The notes: a model not told the origin generated them from the letters alone. 64,000 nucleotides of DNA from Mycobacterium sp. OAS707 (GCF_014873705.1 NZ_JADBDS010000001.1:1-64000); one strand, 5' to 3'. Counted from the first letter of the stretch, positions 8,752 through 29,459 are shown. Program-made: numbers and translations.

Positions 8752-10503
8752 ATGGCGAATCTGATCAACGTCGAGCGGGCGACCGTCGGCTATGGCACCC
8801 GCACGCTGTTGGACGCGGTCAGCCTCGGTGTCGAGGAGGGCGACGCGATCGGCGTCGTCGGGCGCAACGGCGACGGCAAAACGACCCTGCTGCAGGTGCT
8901 GACCGAAACCAGGCCCCCCGATTCCGGCCGGGTCACGCATACCTCCGGACTCTCGGTCGGCTATCTGCGACAGGGCGACGAGCTCCTTGGCGCCACCGTG
9001 CGGGAGGTGATCGTCGGCGGCCGGGCCGACCATGTGTGGGCCGCCGAGCCGGAGACCCGCGAGGTCGTCTCGCATCTGTTGTCCGGTGTGGATCTGGATG
9101 CTGAAGTCGTCCGGCTCTCCGGTGGTGAGCGTCGCCGGGTGGCGCTTGCCGAGGTGCTGCTCGCCGGCCACGACGTACTGGTGCTGGACGAGCCGACCAA
9201 CCATCTCGACGTCGAGGTGATCGGGTGGCTGGCGGGCTACCTGCGCGGACGACGCACCAAGGCGTTGGTTGTGGTGAGCCACGATCGCTGGTTTCTCGAC
9301 GAGGTGTGCACGCGGACGTGGGAGGTGCACGGCGGCGCGGTCGACGCGTACGACGGCGGGTATGCGGCCTACGTTCTTGCTCGCGCGGAGCGGATGCGAC
9401 TGGCCGCGGGGACCGAGGCGCGCCGACGCAATCTGATGCGCAAGGAACTGGCCTGGCTTCGGCGCGGGCCGCCGGCACGCACGTCGAAACCCAAGTTCCG
9501 GATCCAGGCCGCCAACGACCTGATAGCCAACGAGCCGCCGCCCCGCGATTCGCTTGTGCTGCAACGCTTTGCGACGACGCGCCTTGGCAAGGACGTGTTC
9601 GATCTGCACAGGGTTGTGTTGGAAGTGGCCGATCGGGTGATCTTGGACCGGGTGGACTGGTCCATCGGGCCGGGTGCCCGCATCGGGTTGGTCGGGGTGA
9701 ACGGCACGGGCAAGACGTCGGTGTTGCGGCTGCTGACCGGCGAGTTGCAGCCTTCGGCGGGCACGATCAAGCGCGGCACCACGCTTCGGATCGGCTATCT
9801 GAGCCAGGCGCTGGTTGAGTTGGACAGTGCGTCGCGGGTCTTGGATGCCGTCGAGAACCGGCGCCGGGTAACCGAATTGGCGGGTGGACGCGAGATCACG
9901 GCCGACACCTTGCTGAAGGACTTCGGCTTCACCGGCGACAAGTTGACCGCGCGGATTGCGGACCTGTCCGGTGGCGAGCGGCGTCGGCTGCAGTTCCTGC
10001 GGCTGTTGCTCGACGAGCCGAACGTGTTGCTACTCGACGAGCCGACAAACGATCTCGATATCGACACGCTGACGGTGATCGAGGACTACCTCGACGGCTG
10101 GCCGGGAACGCTGATCGTCGTCACGCACGATCGGTATTTCCTCGAGCGCGTCAGCGACGTGACGTATGCGTTGACCGGCGGCGGCCGATGCGACATGCTG
10201 CCCGGCGGAATCGAGCAATACCTCGCGGACCGAGTAGCGGCGGCTTCCGGTGAGACGAAGGCATCTGCGCCGGTGCGGGCGTCCGAGTCGGCGTCGGCCC
10301 GCGAGCGACGGGCAGGCAAGGAGATGGCCCGGATCGAAGGGCAGCTGCAGAAGCTCGACGGTCAGATCGCGGCGTTGCATGACTCGATGGCGGAGGCGGC
10401 CGCCGATCATGTGCGGGTCGGCGAGCTCAACGTCCAGCTTCAGGAGCTGTTGGAGCGCAAGGAATCGCTGGAAGAGGCGTGGCTGGCGGCGGCCGGGGAC
10501 TGA
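8752..10503 (+). CDS. ABC-F family ATPase
   Basis: Two fused ABC ATPase domains without membrane segments (583 residues), typical of ABC-F proteins that act on the ribosome in translation control or antibiotic resistance. Domain 1 has GRNGDGKTT, LSGGERRRVALA and VLDEPTNHLD; domain 2 has GVNGTGKTS, LSGGERRRLQFL and LLDEPTNDLD. The inter-domain linker contains the family segment LRRGPPARTSKPKFRIQ. A C-terminal coiled-coil-like extension covers the last ~70 residues. The start at ATG 8752 comes just before the conserved domain; TATCAT at 8736-8741 suggests a near-leaderless transcript. Which ABC-F subfamily it belongs to is uncertain. Confidence 0.9.
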   Translation: MANLINVERATVGYGTRTLLDAVSLGVEEGDAIGVVGRNGDGKTTLLQVLTETRPPDSGRVTHTSGLSVGYLRQGDELLGATVREVIVGGRADHVWAAEPETREVVSHLLSGVDLDAEVVRLSGGERRRVALAEVLLAGHDVLVLDEPTNHLDVEVIGWLAGYLRGRRTKALVVVSHDRWFLDEVCTRTWEVHGGAVDAYDGGYAAYVLARAERMRLAAGTEARRRNLMRKELAWLRRGPPARTSKPKFRIQAANDLIANEPPPRDSLVLQRFATTRLGKDVFDLHRVVLEVADRVILDRVDWSIGPGARIGLVGVNGTGKTSVLRLLTGELQPSAGTIKRGTTLRIGYLSQALVELDSASRVLDAVENRRRVTELAGGREITADTLLKDFGFTGDKLTARIADLSGGERRRLQFLRLLLDEPNVLLLDEPTNDLDIDTLTVIEDYLDGWPGTLIVVTHDRYFLERVSDVTYALTGGGRCDMLPGGIEQYLADRVAAASGETKASAPVRASESASARERRAGKEMARIEGQLQKLDGQIAALHDSMAEAAADHVRVGELNVQLQELLERKESLEEAWLAAAGD

Positions 10504-10516
10504 GCCGCAACCGTCG

Positions 10517-13223
<2,707 letters not shown>

Positions 13224-13224
13224 C

Positions 13225-15798
<2,574 letters not shown>

Positions 15799-15802
<4 letters not shown>

Positions 15803-16667
15803 GCCGGTACCACCTTGGTGCCCGTCCCTTCGTCGGTGAACAACTCGACCAGTACGCAGTGTTCGACGCGGCCGTCGATGACGTGTGCGCTCGGCACCCC
15901 GCCCGACACCGCGCGCATGCACGCCTCGATCTTGGGCACCATGCCCGACTCCAGTTTCGGAAGCAGTTGCGTCAGCGCCGCGGTGTCGATCTCGCTGACC
16001 AATGAATCTCGGTCGGGCCAGCTGGTGTAGAGGCCTTCGACGTCGGTCAGCACCACGAGCTTCTCGGCGCCGAGCGCCTCGGCCAGCGCGGCCGCCGCGG
16101 TGTCGGCGTTGATGTTGTGCACGACGCCCTCGGCGTCGGGAGCGATCGTCGAGACCACCGGAATACGGCCTGCGGCAATCAGATCCATCAGTGCCGCGGC
16201 ATCGACACGCTCGACGTCGCCGACCAGCCCGATGTCGGTCGCGACGCCGTCGACCGTGACGCTGCGGCGCACCGCGGTGAACAGATGGGCGTCCTCGCCG
16301 GTGATGCCGACTGCGTACGGGCCGTGTGCGTTGATCAGGCCCACCAGCTCGCGGCCGACCTGTCCGAACAGCACCATGCGTGCCACGTCCAGCACCTCGG
16401 GTGTGGTGACACGGAAGCCGCCCTTGAAATCGCCTGCGATGCCGAGGCGTTTGAGCATCGCACTGATCTGCGGTCCACCGCCGTGCACGACGACCGGATG
16501 GATGCCGCAGTTGCGCAGGAACACCATGTCGGCAGCGAAAGCGGACTTGAGCACGTCGTCGGTCATTGCGTTGCCGCCGTACTTGATGACCACGATCTTG
16601 CCGTGCATTTGCTTGAGCCACGGCAGCGCCGCGGCGAGCACCTGCGCCTTCAGCGGCGTAGCGAGCG

Positions 16668-16671
<4 letters not shown>
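15799..16671 (-). CDS. argB: Acetylglutamate kinase
   Basis: Phosphorylates N-acetylglutamate. The 290-residue amino-acid-kinase-fold protein shows KYGGNAM (ATP), [10 protein letters not shown] and the substrate-binding [12 protein letters not shown]. In the family, enzymes with an N-terminal helix are arginine-inhibited; the segment [20 protein letters not shown] before the first motif fits that type. The ATG at 16671 matches the family start; frames extending to 17082 run into argJ. It overlaps argJ and argD by 4 bp on either side. Confidence 0.97.
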
Positions 16672-20244
<3,573 letters not shown>

Positions 20245-20245
20245 C

Positions 20246-22743
20246 CTAGGCGCGTTGGACGGCGCCGACGCGGTCTGCGGCGGCCCTTACGGCGGCCTCG
20301 CGGGCGGCGCTCGCCTCGTCCTCTGTCAACGTCCGATCGGCGGCACGGAATCTCAGCGCAAGCGTCAGTGACTTGCGGCCATCTCCGATCTGCGGGCCGG
20401 TGTAGACGTCGAACAGCCGAACATCCTCGAGCAATTCGCCTGCGCCATCGCGCACGGCCTCGACGACATTCTGCGCGGCGACATCCTCAGCGACGATCAG
20501 GCTGACGTCCTGGAAGACAGCGGGGAACGGCGAAACCCGCGGGGCGGGCAGCCGATCAGACAGCGGGATCGAGTCGAGGTTCAACTCCACCGCGCAGGTC
20601 CCCTTCGGCAGGCCCGCACGTTCCACGACCGCCGGATGCAACTGTCCGGCGTATCCGACGACCAACGCGTCCTGGCCATCACCGATGACTACCTCGGCGC
20701 ACCGGCCCGGGTGCCATGGCAGATATTGCGTACCTCGCAGCGTCACCTCGACGCCTGCGGCACGGCCGATTACACGCACCGCCTCGAACGCGTCGGACGC
20801 GTCGACAGGCCGGCCGGGTCCCCATGGACCCGCCGGTTCACGCTGGCCCGCAAGCACAATGCCGACGTGCTGGGGTTGGTGCGGCAGCGAGGCATCGAGC
20901 GTGGCGACCTCGTCGTCGGTGGGCCTGCGATTGTTCGGAATGCGTTCGACGGCGCGGATTTCCGACGTGGGCTCGACGACTTGCTGAATCGCGTAAAGCG
21001 CAACGTCGACGGCACCTCGGGATACGTTGCGCACCAAGGCTTCCAGCAGCCCCGGCAGCAGCGTGGTCGCCAGTTCGGGACGGTCGGATTCGAGCGGATT
21101 GAGCACCTTGGTGGTGTTGCGTCGCGGATCCTCGGCCTGCAATCCCCACTGATCGAAAACGCCCGCCGGCAAGAACGGCGTCGGCAGTATCTCGACATAG
21201 CCGTTGAGCGCCAACGACTTTCCGATCGCGCGGCGGCGCTTCTGCACGGGCGTGAGACCGCGTCCCGCCGGGGCCTGCGGCAGCACGGACGGGATGATCT
21301 CAAGGCCTTCCAGCCGCAGCACCTCTTCGACGAGGTCTGCCGGCTCGCGCAGGTCGGGCCGCCAACTCGGTGGGGTTGCCGTCACCAGGTCGCCGTCGGT
21401 CGCGACGTCGGCGCCGATCTGTGTCAACCTGCGCTGCGTGGTGCCCTCGGCGTAGTCGACGCCTGCGGTGCGGGCGGGCAGGTCGGCCGGCATGCTCACC
21501 GGCGCCGGGGACCAGTTGTCCCGCGGTGGATCACCACGCCAGTCAGTTAGCGTGGGTTCGATTGTGCCGCCTGCGATATCGGCCAGCAGCGTGGCGGCCC
21601 GGTCCAGGGCCGCGATGGACACGGCAGGATCCACAGTGCGCTCGTAACGACGGCCCGACTCGCTGGTCAGGTGCAGCCGCCGTTGGGTCCGCGACACCGC
21701 GGCGGGATCCCACACCGCTGCCTCCAGCATCAGGTCGGTGGTGGTGTCACGCACCTCGGTGGTGCCCGCGCCCATGATGCCGCCGATGGCCGCGGTCGCG
21801 ACGTCGTCGACGATCAAAACATCGCGGGGGTCGAGCTTGCGCTCGACGTCGTCGAGCGTGACGACCGTCTCCCCCGGCTCCGCGAAACGCACCTTGAAGC
21901 CGCCCGTGATCAGGCTGCGGTCGTGGGCATGCATCGGGTGACCGAGTTCGAGCATCACATAATTCGTCACGTCGACAGCGGGTGAGATGGCGCGGATCCC
22001 GGACAGCAGCAGTCGCCGCTGCATCCACCACGGCGACACCGCTTTCGGGTCGATACCCGTCACCGGCCGCAGCCCGAACCGCAGTACACCGGTGCCGGGT
22101 TGAATCGTGACGGGCAGGGCGTCGCCATCGGCCGGCAGTGGCGGCACATCGGCGGGGTCGACGTAGTCGAGGTCGTAGGCGCAGGCGATCTCACGGGCCA
22201 TACCGCGCACCGACAGGCAGTAGCCGCGGTCCGGCGTGATGGCCAGGTGGAACACGACGTCGTCGAGTCCGAGCACGTCAGCGGCGCACGTGCCGGGTTC
22301 CGCCGTGCCCCCAGGCAGCACCAGAATGCCGGAATGGTCGGTGCCCAAATTGAGTTCGGACGTCGAGCAGATCATGCCGTCCGAGGTGCGGCCGTACGTC
22401 TTTCGAGTCGCGATGGTGAAGTCACCGGGCAGCACCGTTCCGGGCAGTGCCACGACCACCAGATCGCCGACTGCGAAGTTGGTTGCACCGCAGACGATGT
22501 CGCGAGGTTCGGTCTCGCCGACGTCGACCTTGACCGCTCGGATCGGCTTCTTGAACTCGGTGAGTTCCTCGAACTCGGTGACGCGGCCCACCGTCAGCGG
22601 GCCAGTGACGGGCCCGACGGGAATGATCTCCTCGACCTCGTGGCCGATCCGGATCAGGGTGTGCTCGAGCTCATCTGGTGACACGTCCCACCCGGGAGCC
22701 CCGGCCTGCACGACGTCGCGCAGCCAGCTGTACGGCAGCCGCA

Positions 22744-22744
<1 letters not shown>
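20246..22744 (-). CDS. pheT: Phenylalanyl-tRNA synthetase beta subunit
   Basis: Beta chain of the alpha2-beta2 enzyme charging tRNA-Phe. The 832-residue protein has the usual bacterial order: N-terminal B1 domain ([12 protein letters not shown]), an EMAP/tRNA-binding fold around residues 45-155, the B3/B4 editing region, B5 domains and a C-terminal ferredoxin-like anticodon-binding domain. The ATG overlaps the pheS stop by one base (TGATG), so translation is coupled. Confidence 0.97.
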
Positions 22745-24595
<1,851 letters not shown>

Positions 24596-25468
24596 CTATG
24601 CGCCGGCGGCGTCATCCTCGTCTTGTTCAGCACCTGGCAACTGCCTGCGAGTTCTCAAGCGGTACATGGCGAGGTCGGCGGGGACGCCGTCCTGTTTGGC
24701 CGTAAAGACTTGCCTGCGAAGCCGTTTCGCCGTCACGCCCAGAGTGGCGAAGTCCTCGTCCGGAATTCGCTCAAGCGTCGCCCCTGACACGACCAGTTCG
24801 CCCTTGGTGGCTCGCTCCATCACCCGCGCGGCGATGTTGACGTCCACCCCGAGCCAGTCCGAACCGATCCGCTGCGGGCGGCCGGTGTGGACGCCAACTC
24901 GCATCCGCGGCGTATAACCTTCCACCTCAACAGTTTTCACCGCCTCGCGAGCGGCGATCGCGGCCCGCACGGCGGTGATGGGCTCGGCGAACACCGCCAT
25001 GATGCCGTCGCCCATCCGCTTGACGATCTGGCCGCGCGACTCGAGCAACGGTGGTTCGACCACCTGAGAAACCCGGCGCAACAACTTCAGCGTCGCCTCG
25101 TCGCCGGCACTCAACGACCACGACGAAAAGCCCACCAGGTCCGTAAAGACCAGCGTCACCTCACGATTCGCCGGCTTTCCCGACACCCGCTCCGTCAGCG
25201 CCTGCCACACCTGCAATGCGCCAAGGCTGACTTCGCGCGAGGCGGCCTCCCGCTCCAGGAGACGATCAGCGGCCCGCGCCGCCGCACGCGGGCCCCCAAC
25301 ACCGTCGGCTGACAGCGGATCTCCGAAATCGGGATCACCGGGCAATGCCCGTCGCGCCCGGCGCAGGAACGCGATGACAGCCGGGTTGTGATTGGTGCCC
25401 TTCAGCCAACCCCTCGGGCCGGATGATTGTGGGACGGGTCGCTCGTCGATCGACTCGACATCATCCAC
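24596..25468 (-). CDS. Class III adenylyl cyclase (Rv1647-type)
   Basis: Makes cAMP from ATP. The catalytic domain lies at about residues 100-265. Metal-binding Asp110 (VFTDLVGF) and Asp154 (KRMGDG), adenine-selecting Lys150, and the transition-state pair Asn211/Arg215 (VNIAAR) are all present, so it should be active. The N-terminal 95 residues form a helical cytosolic region with no membrane span. It heads the operon cyclase, rhomboid-like, pheS, pheT; the same order exists in M. tuberculosis, where Rv1647 is a characterised cyclase. Confidence 0.92.
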   Translation of the reverse strand: MDDVESIDERPVPQSSGPRGWLKGTNHNPAVIAFLRRARRALPGDPDFGDPLSADGVGGPRAAARAADRLLEREAASREVSLGALQVWQALTERVSGKPANREVTLVFTDLVGFSSWSLSAGDEATLKLLRRVSQVVEPPLLESRGQIVKRMGDGIMAVFAEPITAVRAAIAAREAVKTVEVEGYTPRMRVGVHTGRPQRIGSDWLGVDVNIAARVMERATKGELVVSGATLERIPDEDFATLGVTAKRLRRQVFTAKQDGVPADLAMYRLRTRRQLPGAEQDEDDAAGA

Positions 25469-25577
25469 AGCCGTCAGCCTAATGGAGGCAGATTCGATGG
25501 CTAAACATCCTGGTCACAGGCGTGTGGCGCGGCGATGGAGGGTGAGTAACGCTGTGCCGCCACGCGCCGTCAAATCG

Positions 25578-25612
25578 TAGACAACGTGTGTTGTCAACAT
25601 TATCGTTGGACT
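25578..25612 (+). promoter_or_regulatory. Leaderless promoter with 16-bp palindrome
   Basis: TAGACA (25578-25583) and TATCGT (25601-25606), spaced by 17 nt, place the start point on the GTG at 25613. The spacer carries a perfect dyad GACAAC-GTGT-GTTGTC (25580-25595). This looks like a repressor operator overlapping the -35 and spacer. The regulator is not encoded next door. The rest of 25469-25612 shows nothing else. Confidence 0.6.
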
Positions 25613-26635
25613 GTGCGCTCGACGACGACCGCAAACGACGGCAACCCTCTCGGCCCCGACTCGCTGACGTGGAAGTACTTCGGCGATCTGCGCACCGGCA
25701 TGCTCGGCGTGTGGATCGGCGCGATCCAGAACATGTATCCCGAACTGGGCGCCGGCGTCGAAGATCATTCGATCCTGCTGCGCGAGCCGCTGCAGCGGGT
25801 CGCCCGCTCGGTGTACCCGATCATGGGCGTCGTCTATGACGGCGAGCGCGCTCCCCAGACCGGCGAGCAGATCAAGAGCTATCACAAGACGATCAAGGGC
25901 ATCGACGCCGAAGGTCGTCGCTATCACGCGCTGAACCCAGAGACCTTCTACTGGGCGCACGCCACGTTCTTCATGCTCATCATCAAGACCGCCGAGTATT
26001 TCTGCGGCGGACTGACCGAGGCCGAGAAGCGTCAGTTGTTCGACGAGCATGTGCAGTGGTACCGGATGTACGGCATGAGCATGCGGCCGGTGCCCACGTC
26101 GTGGGAGGAATTCCAGGAGTACTGGGAACGCAAGTGCAGCGAGGAGCTCGAGATCAACAAGGCCACCCTCGACATCTTCACGATCCGCATCCCCAAGCCG
26201 TGGTTCGTGCTGATGCCGACCCCGGTGTGGGACCAACTGCTGCGCCCGATGGTCGGCGCGCAGCGCTGGATCGCCGCCGGATTGTTCGACGAAGCGGTGC
26301 GGGAGAAGGCAGGCATGCGCTGGACACCCGGTGACGAGGTGCTGCTGAGGCTGTTCGGCAAGCTCGTCGAGCTGGCGTTCGTCGCCGTTCCGGACGAGAT
26401 CCGGTTACATCCGCGGGCGTTGGCGGCCTACCGGCGCGCGGAGGGCCGACTGCCCGCCGACGCGCCGCTGGTCGAGGCGCCCGCGTTCATGGCCCCGCCA
26501 CGCGACCGGCACGGTCTGCCCATGCACTACCAGCCGCAGCGCAAGTCTCTGCTCGATCGAGCCGGGTCGCTGGTGCACACGACGTTCTCGTTGGCAGGCC
26601 TGCGCCCCGCGCGTGGACGCGGTAAGGCAGCCTGA
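25613..26635 (+). CDS. Oxygenase MpaB family protein (DUF2236; Rv1645c-type)
   Basis: A 340-residue protein of the MpaB/latex-clearing-protein superfamily, in which a histidine-bound heme or metal supports oxygenase activity. Typical features are LTWKYFGDLRTGMLGVW near the N terminus, a HALNPETFYWAHATFF segment, YRMYGMSMRPVPTSW and a C-terminal LHPRALAAYRR. It begins at GTG 25613, the predicted start of a leaderless transcript. The acyl-CoA dehydrogenase gene follows 4 bp after its stop, suggesting a two-gene lipid-catabolic operon. The substrate is unknown. Confidence 0.88.
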   Translation: MRSTTTANDGNPLGPDSLTWKYFGDLRTGMLGVWIGAIQNMYPELGAGVEDHSILLREPLQRVARSVYPIMGVVYDGERAPQTGEQIKSYHKTIKGIDAEGRRYHALNPETFYWAHATFFMLIIKTAEYFCGGLTEAEKRQLFDEHVQWYRMYGMSMRPVPTSWEEFQEYWERKCSEELEINKATLDIFTIRIPKPWFVLMPTPVWDQLLRPMVGAQRWIAAGLFDEAVREKAGMRWTPGDEVLLRLFGKLVELAFVAVPDEIRLHPRALAAYRRAEGRLPADAPLVEAPAFMAPPRDRHGLPMHYQPQRKSLLDRAGSLVHTTFSLAGLRPARGRGKAA

Positions 26636-26639
26636 AGGC

Positions 26640-27878
26640 ATGCTCGAATGGTCTGATGTCGATGTTGCTGTGCGCGATGCCGTGCGCGAGTTCGTCGACA
26701 AAGAGATTCGTCCGCACGTCGACGCGCTGGAAAGCGGCGAGATGGAGCCCTACCCCATCATCCGCAAGCTGTTCGCGACGTTCGGCATCACAGAGATGGC
26801 GCGCGACTCGCTGAACAAGCGGCTCGCAAAACTGCGCGAGGGTGGCGCGTCGTCGGGCAAGACGTCCTCAGGCGGCGGCATGTTCGGTGAGGGCTCAGGC
26901 GGAATGGGCTTCGTCGTGGTCAGCGAGTTGTGCCGGGTGTCGATGGGCATCGTCACCGGCATGGGTGTCTCGCTGGGCCTGACGGTGCCGACGATCATGG
27001 GCCGCGGCACGCTGGCGCAGCAGGAGCGTTGGCTGCCCGATCTCGTCACCTACGACAAGATCGGCGCGTGGGCGATCACCGAACCCGACTCCGGTTCGGA
27101 TGCCTTCGGCGGCATGAAGTCCTACGTGGTGCGCGACGGTGACGACTACATCCTCAACGGGCAAAAGACATTCATCACCAACGGGCCCGACGCCGACGTG
27201 GTGGTCGTGTACGCGAAACTCGACGAGGGTGACGGCGTCCCCAAGCGCGACCGCAAGGTGTTGACATTCGTCCTCGATCGCGGCATGGAGGGCTTCGTCC
27301 AGTCAAAACCCTTCCGCAAGATGGGAATTCACAGTTCGCGCACCGGTGAGTTGTTCTTCAACAACGTCCGGCTCGGTCGGGATCGGCTGCTCGGTGAGAC
27401 CGAGGACGCGGCGGGCGACGGGCGGGCCAGTGCGCGGTCCAATTTCTCGGCCGAACGGATCGGGGTCGCGGCGATGGCACTCGGCGTCATCGAGGAGTGT
27501 CTGCGGCTGTGCGTCGACTACGCGAAGAGCAGGACGCTGTGGGGCCAAGAGATCGGTCAGTTCCAGCTGATCCAGCTCAAGCTCGCGAATATGGAAGTCG
27601 CGCGAATGAACGTGCGCAACATCCTGTTTCGGGTCATCGAGTCAGCGCAGACGGGCGTGTCGATTTCATTGCCTGAGGCGTCGGCGATCAAGTGGTACTG
27701 CTCGCAGGCCGCCACCGACGTCGCGATGGACGCGGTGCAACTGTTCGGCGGCAACGGCTACATGACCGAGTACCGGGTTGAGCAACTGGCGCGCGATGCG
27801 AAGTCGTTGATGATCTACGCCGGCAGCAACGAAGTGCAGATCACGCACGTCGCCAAGGGGCTGTTGAGCGGCGGCTAG
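26640..27878 (+). CDS. Acyl-CoA dehydrogenase
   Basis: FAD-dependent alpha,beta-dehydrogenation of an acyl-CoA. The 412-residue protein has the WAITEPDSGSDA and FITNG motifs and FGGNGYMTEYRVEQLARDAK near the C terminus. The usual catalytic Glu of the YEGT motif is Ala394 here (YAGSNEVQ); the base is more likely Glu272 (AERIGVAA), as in isovaleryl-CoA-type enzymes. A Gly/Ser-rich insertion (about 68-90) interrupts the N-terminal helical domain. ATG 26640 follows the MpaB gene by 4 bp. Confidence 0.93.
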   Translation: MLEWSDVDVAVRDAVREFVDKEIRPHVDALESGEMEPYPIIRKLFATFGITEMARDSLNKRLAKLREGGASSGKTSSGGGMFGEGSGGMGFVVVSELCRVSMGIVTGMGVSLGLTVPTIMGRGTLAQQERWLPDLVTYDKIGAWAITEPDSGSDAFGGMKSYVVRDGDDYILNGQKTFITNGPDADVVVVYAKLDEGDGVPKRDRKVLTFVLDRGMEGFVQSKPFRKMGIHSSRTGELFFNNVRLGRDRLLGETEDAAGDGRASARSNFSAERIGVAAMALGVIEECLRLCVDYAKSRTLWGQEIGQFQLIQLKLANMEVARMNVRNILFRVIESAQTGVSISLPEASAIKWYCSQAATDVAMDAVQLFGGNGYMTEYRVEQLARDAKSLMIYAGSNEVQITHVAKGLLSGG

Positions 27879-28201
27879 GCAGTACGCGGCGGGCGGGCAG
27901 ACAGCGACAAGCCAGCGACTTTGCCATGTAATTCCTGAACGCGCTTGTAGATCCGTTCCTCGGTGGACCGCGGCATGTATCCGGGAAGGTATCGGCCACG
28001 TTCGGGTCGTATCACCCGATCGTGGGCGATCTCCCGACGCAGAGCCTCGGAGACCGCCTTCGACGCGCGTCCGGCGGTGCGGAAGCCGTGATAGGCCAGC
28101 GCGTCGACCAATTCATCCACGGTGGCCGGGCCATGGTCGAACAGGTACGCGGTGACGAGGTAACGGAGATCGGTACCCCTGACCTGTAGCGAGTCGCTCA
28201 T
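27875..28201 (-). CDS. Small winged-helix-like protein of unknown function
   Basis: A 108-residue basic protein. Residues 8-60 resemble a winged-helix fold (RYLVTAYLFDHGPATVDELV then FRTAGRASKAVSEALRRE), followed by a Tyr/Arg-rich stretch RGRYLPGYMPRSTEERIY. I do not recognise a named family; a DNA- or RNA-binding role is only suggested. ATG 28201 was chosen because the upstream extension is unconserved-looking Cys/Val-rich sequence. It overlaps the acyl-CoA dehydrogenase stop by 4 bp, tail to tail. Confidence 0.65.
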   Translation of the reverse strand: MSDSLQVRGTDLRYLVTAYLFDHGPATVDELVDALAYHGFRTAGRASKAVSEALRREIAHDRVIRPERGRYLPGYMPRSTEERIYKRVQELHGKVAGLSLSARPPRTA

Positions 28202-28241
28202 GGGCAGACAATGGCACGCGGGTACGACAGAAACGCACTGT

Positions 28242-28298
28242 CGAGTGGCCACTTGTTGGTCGCTTTTCGGCGATTTGCGTGGCATAACTGGCCACTCG
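28242..28298. repeat. Inverted repeat downstream of tsnR
   Basis: Perfect 10-bp arms CGAGTGGCCA (28242-28251) and TGGCCACTCG (28289-28298), separated by 37 bp. It fills the spacer between the tsnR stop and the small winged-helix gene. Each arm contains the sub-palindrome TGGCCA. It may act as a transcription terminator or as paired protein-binding sites; no T-tract is present. Confidence 0.55.
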
Positions 28299-28302
28299 GC
28301 GC

Positions 28303-29046
28303 CTAACGTCGGTGCGCGCGTGCGCTCTGGTACAGGCATATCGAGGCGGCGGACGCGACGTTGAGGCTCTCCGCACTGCCCGGCATCGGAATGTGCACCC
28401 GATGCGTCGCCATTGCCGCCAATTCGCTTGGCAGACCGTGCGCCTCGGGCCCGAACAACCATGCCGCAGGCGGCGAAAGGTCGGCGTCGTCGAGGCTGAG
28501 CTCGCCGTCGACGGTCGTGGCCAACACCTGCAGGCCCGCGCCGAGCAGCGCACCGACGGCGGCACCGGCATCATCGTCGGAGACCACGGGGATCGAGAAG
28601 ATGCTGCCCGCCGAGGCCCGTAGGCACTTGCCGTTGTAGGGATCGACGCTGTGCCCGGCCAGCACCACCGCGTCCGCGCCCATCGCGTCGGCGATGCGGA
28701 TCAGCGTGCCCGCATTACCGGGCTCAGAGATCTCCACCGCGACAGCCACCAGCCTCGGCGAATCGGCAAGCACGTCGTCCAGCGTCGTCTCAGGCACCGA
28801 ACACACCGCCACCAATCCGACCGGAGTCACGGTGTCGGACAACGCTTTTGCGGCACGCTCCGTCACCAGATGCACCGGGGTGTCGGCGAGCATGGCGCCG
28901 AACCTGCTCATCGCGGATTCGGTGGCGAATACCTCAGAAACGAGTCCGCGCCGCAACGCTGCCTCGACGAGATTGGGACCCTCGGCGAGAAAGCGTGCGG
29001 CGCGGCGTCGTCCGATGTGGCGGTTCAGCTTGACCGCGGCCGCCAC
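28303..29046 (-). CDS. tsnR: TrmH/SpoU-family RNA 2'-O-methyltransferase
   Basis: A 247-residue SPOUT methyltransferase. The N-terminal substrate-binding domain includes RFLAEGPNLVEAAL. The knotted catalytic domain carries the three SpoU motifs: EISEPGNAGTLIRIADAMG, WLFGPEAHGLP and IPMPGSAESLNVASAAS. It is expected to methylate a ribose in rRNA or tRNA; the exact target is unknown. GTG 29046 lies 24 bp after the rplT stop. It is the last gene of the infC operon, as in M. tuberculosis (Rv1644). Confidence 0.92.
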   Translation of the reverse strand: MAAAVKLNRHIGRRRAARFLAEGPNLVEAALRRGLVSEVFATESAMSRFGAMLADTPVHLVTERAAKALSDTVTPVGLVAVCSVPETTLDDVLADSPRLVAVAVEISEPGNAGTLIRIADAMGADAVVLAGHSVDPYNGKCLRASAGSIFSIPVVSDDDAGAAVGALLGAGLQVLATTVDGELSLDDADLSPPAAWLFGPEAHGLPSELAAMATHRVHIPMPGSAESLNVASAASICLYQSARAHRR

Positions 29047-29069
29047 CCGTGCGGAGCGCTCGGTGAGCG

Positions 29070-29459
29070 TCAGGCGGCCTCGCCGGATGGCGCATTCACG
29101 TCACTGGGCAGCGCGCCCTTGGCGACCTCGACCAGCGCGGTGAACGCGGCCGGGTCGCTGACCGCGATCTCGGCGAGGTTCTTGCGGTCCACCTCGACAC
29201 CGGCGGCCTTCAGGCCCTGGATCAACCGGTTGTAGGTGATGTCGTTGGCGCGGGCCGCCGCGTTGATCCGGGAGATCCACAGTTTGCGGAACTCACCCTT
29301 GCGGGCACGCCGGTCGCGGTAGGCGTAGGTCAACGAATGCAGCTGCTGCTCTTTGGCTTTGCGATACAGCCGCGACCGCTGACCGCGGTAGCCCTTGGAT
29401 GCCTTGAGTACTGTGCGCCGCTTCTTCTGAGCGTTCACTGCGCGCTTGACGCGTGCCAT
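29070..29459 (-). CDS. rplT: 50S ribosomal protein L20
   Basis: A 129-residue ribosomal protein that binds 23S rRNA early in assembly. It shows the classic [15 protein letters not shown] start, [13 protein letters not shown], and [21 protein letters not shown]. In other bacteria L20 represses its own operon by binding the mRNA leader; a structured leader precedes infC here too. It lies 42 bp after rpmI. Confidence 0.98.
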   Translation of the reverse strand: MARVKRAVNAQKKRRTVLKASKGYRGQRSRLYRKAKEQQLHSLTYAYRDRRARKGEFRKLWISRINAAARANDITYNRLIQGLKAAGVEVDRKNLAEIAVSDPAAFTALVEVAKGALPSDVNAPSGEAA

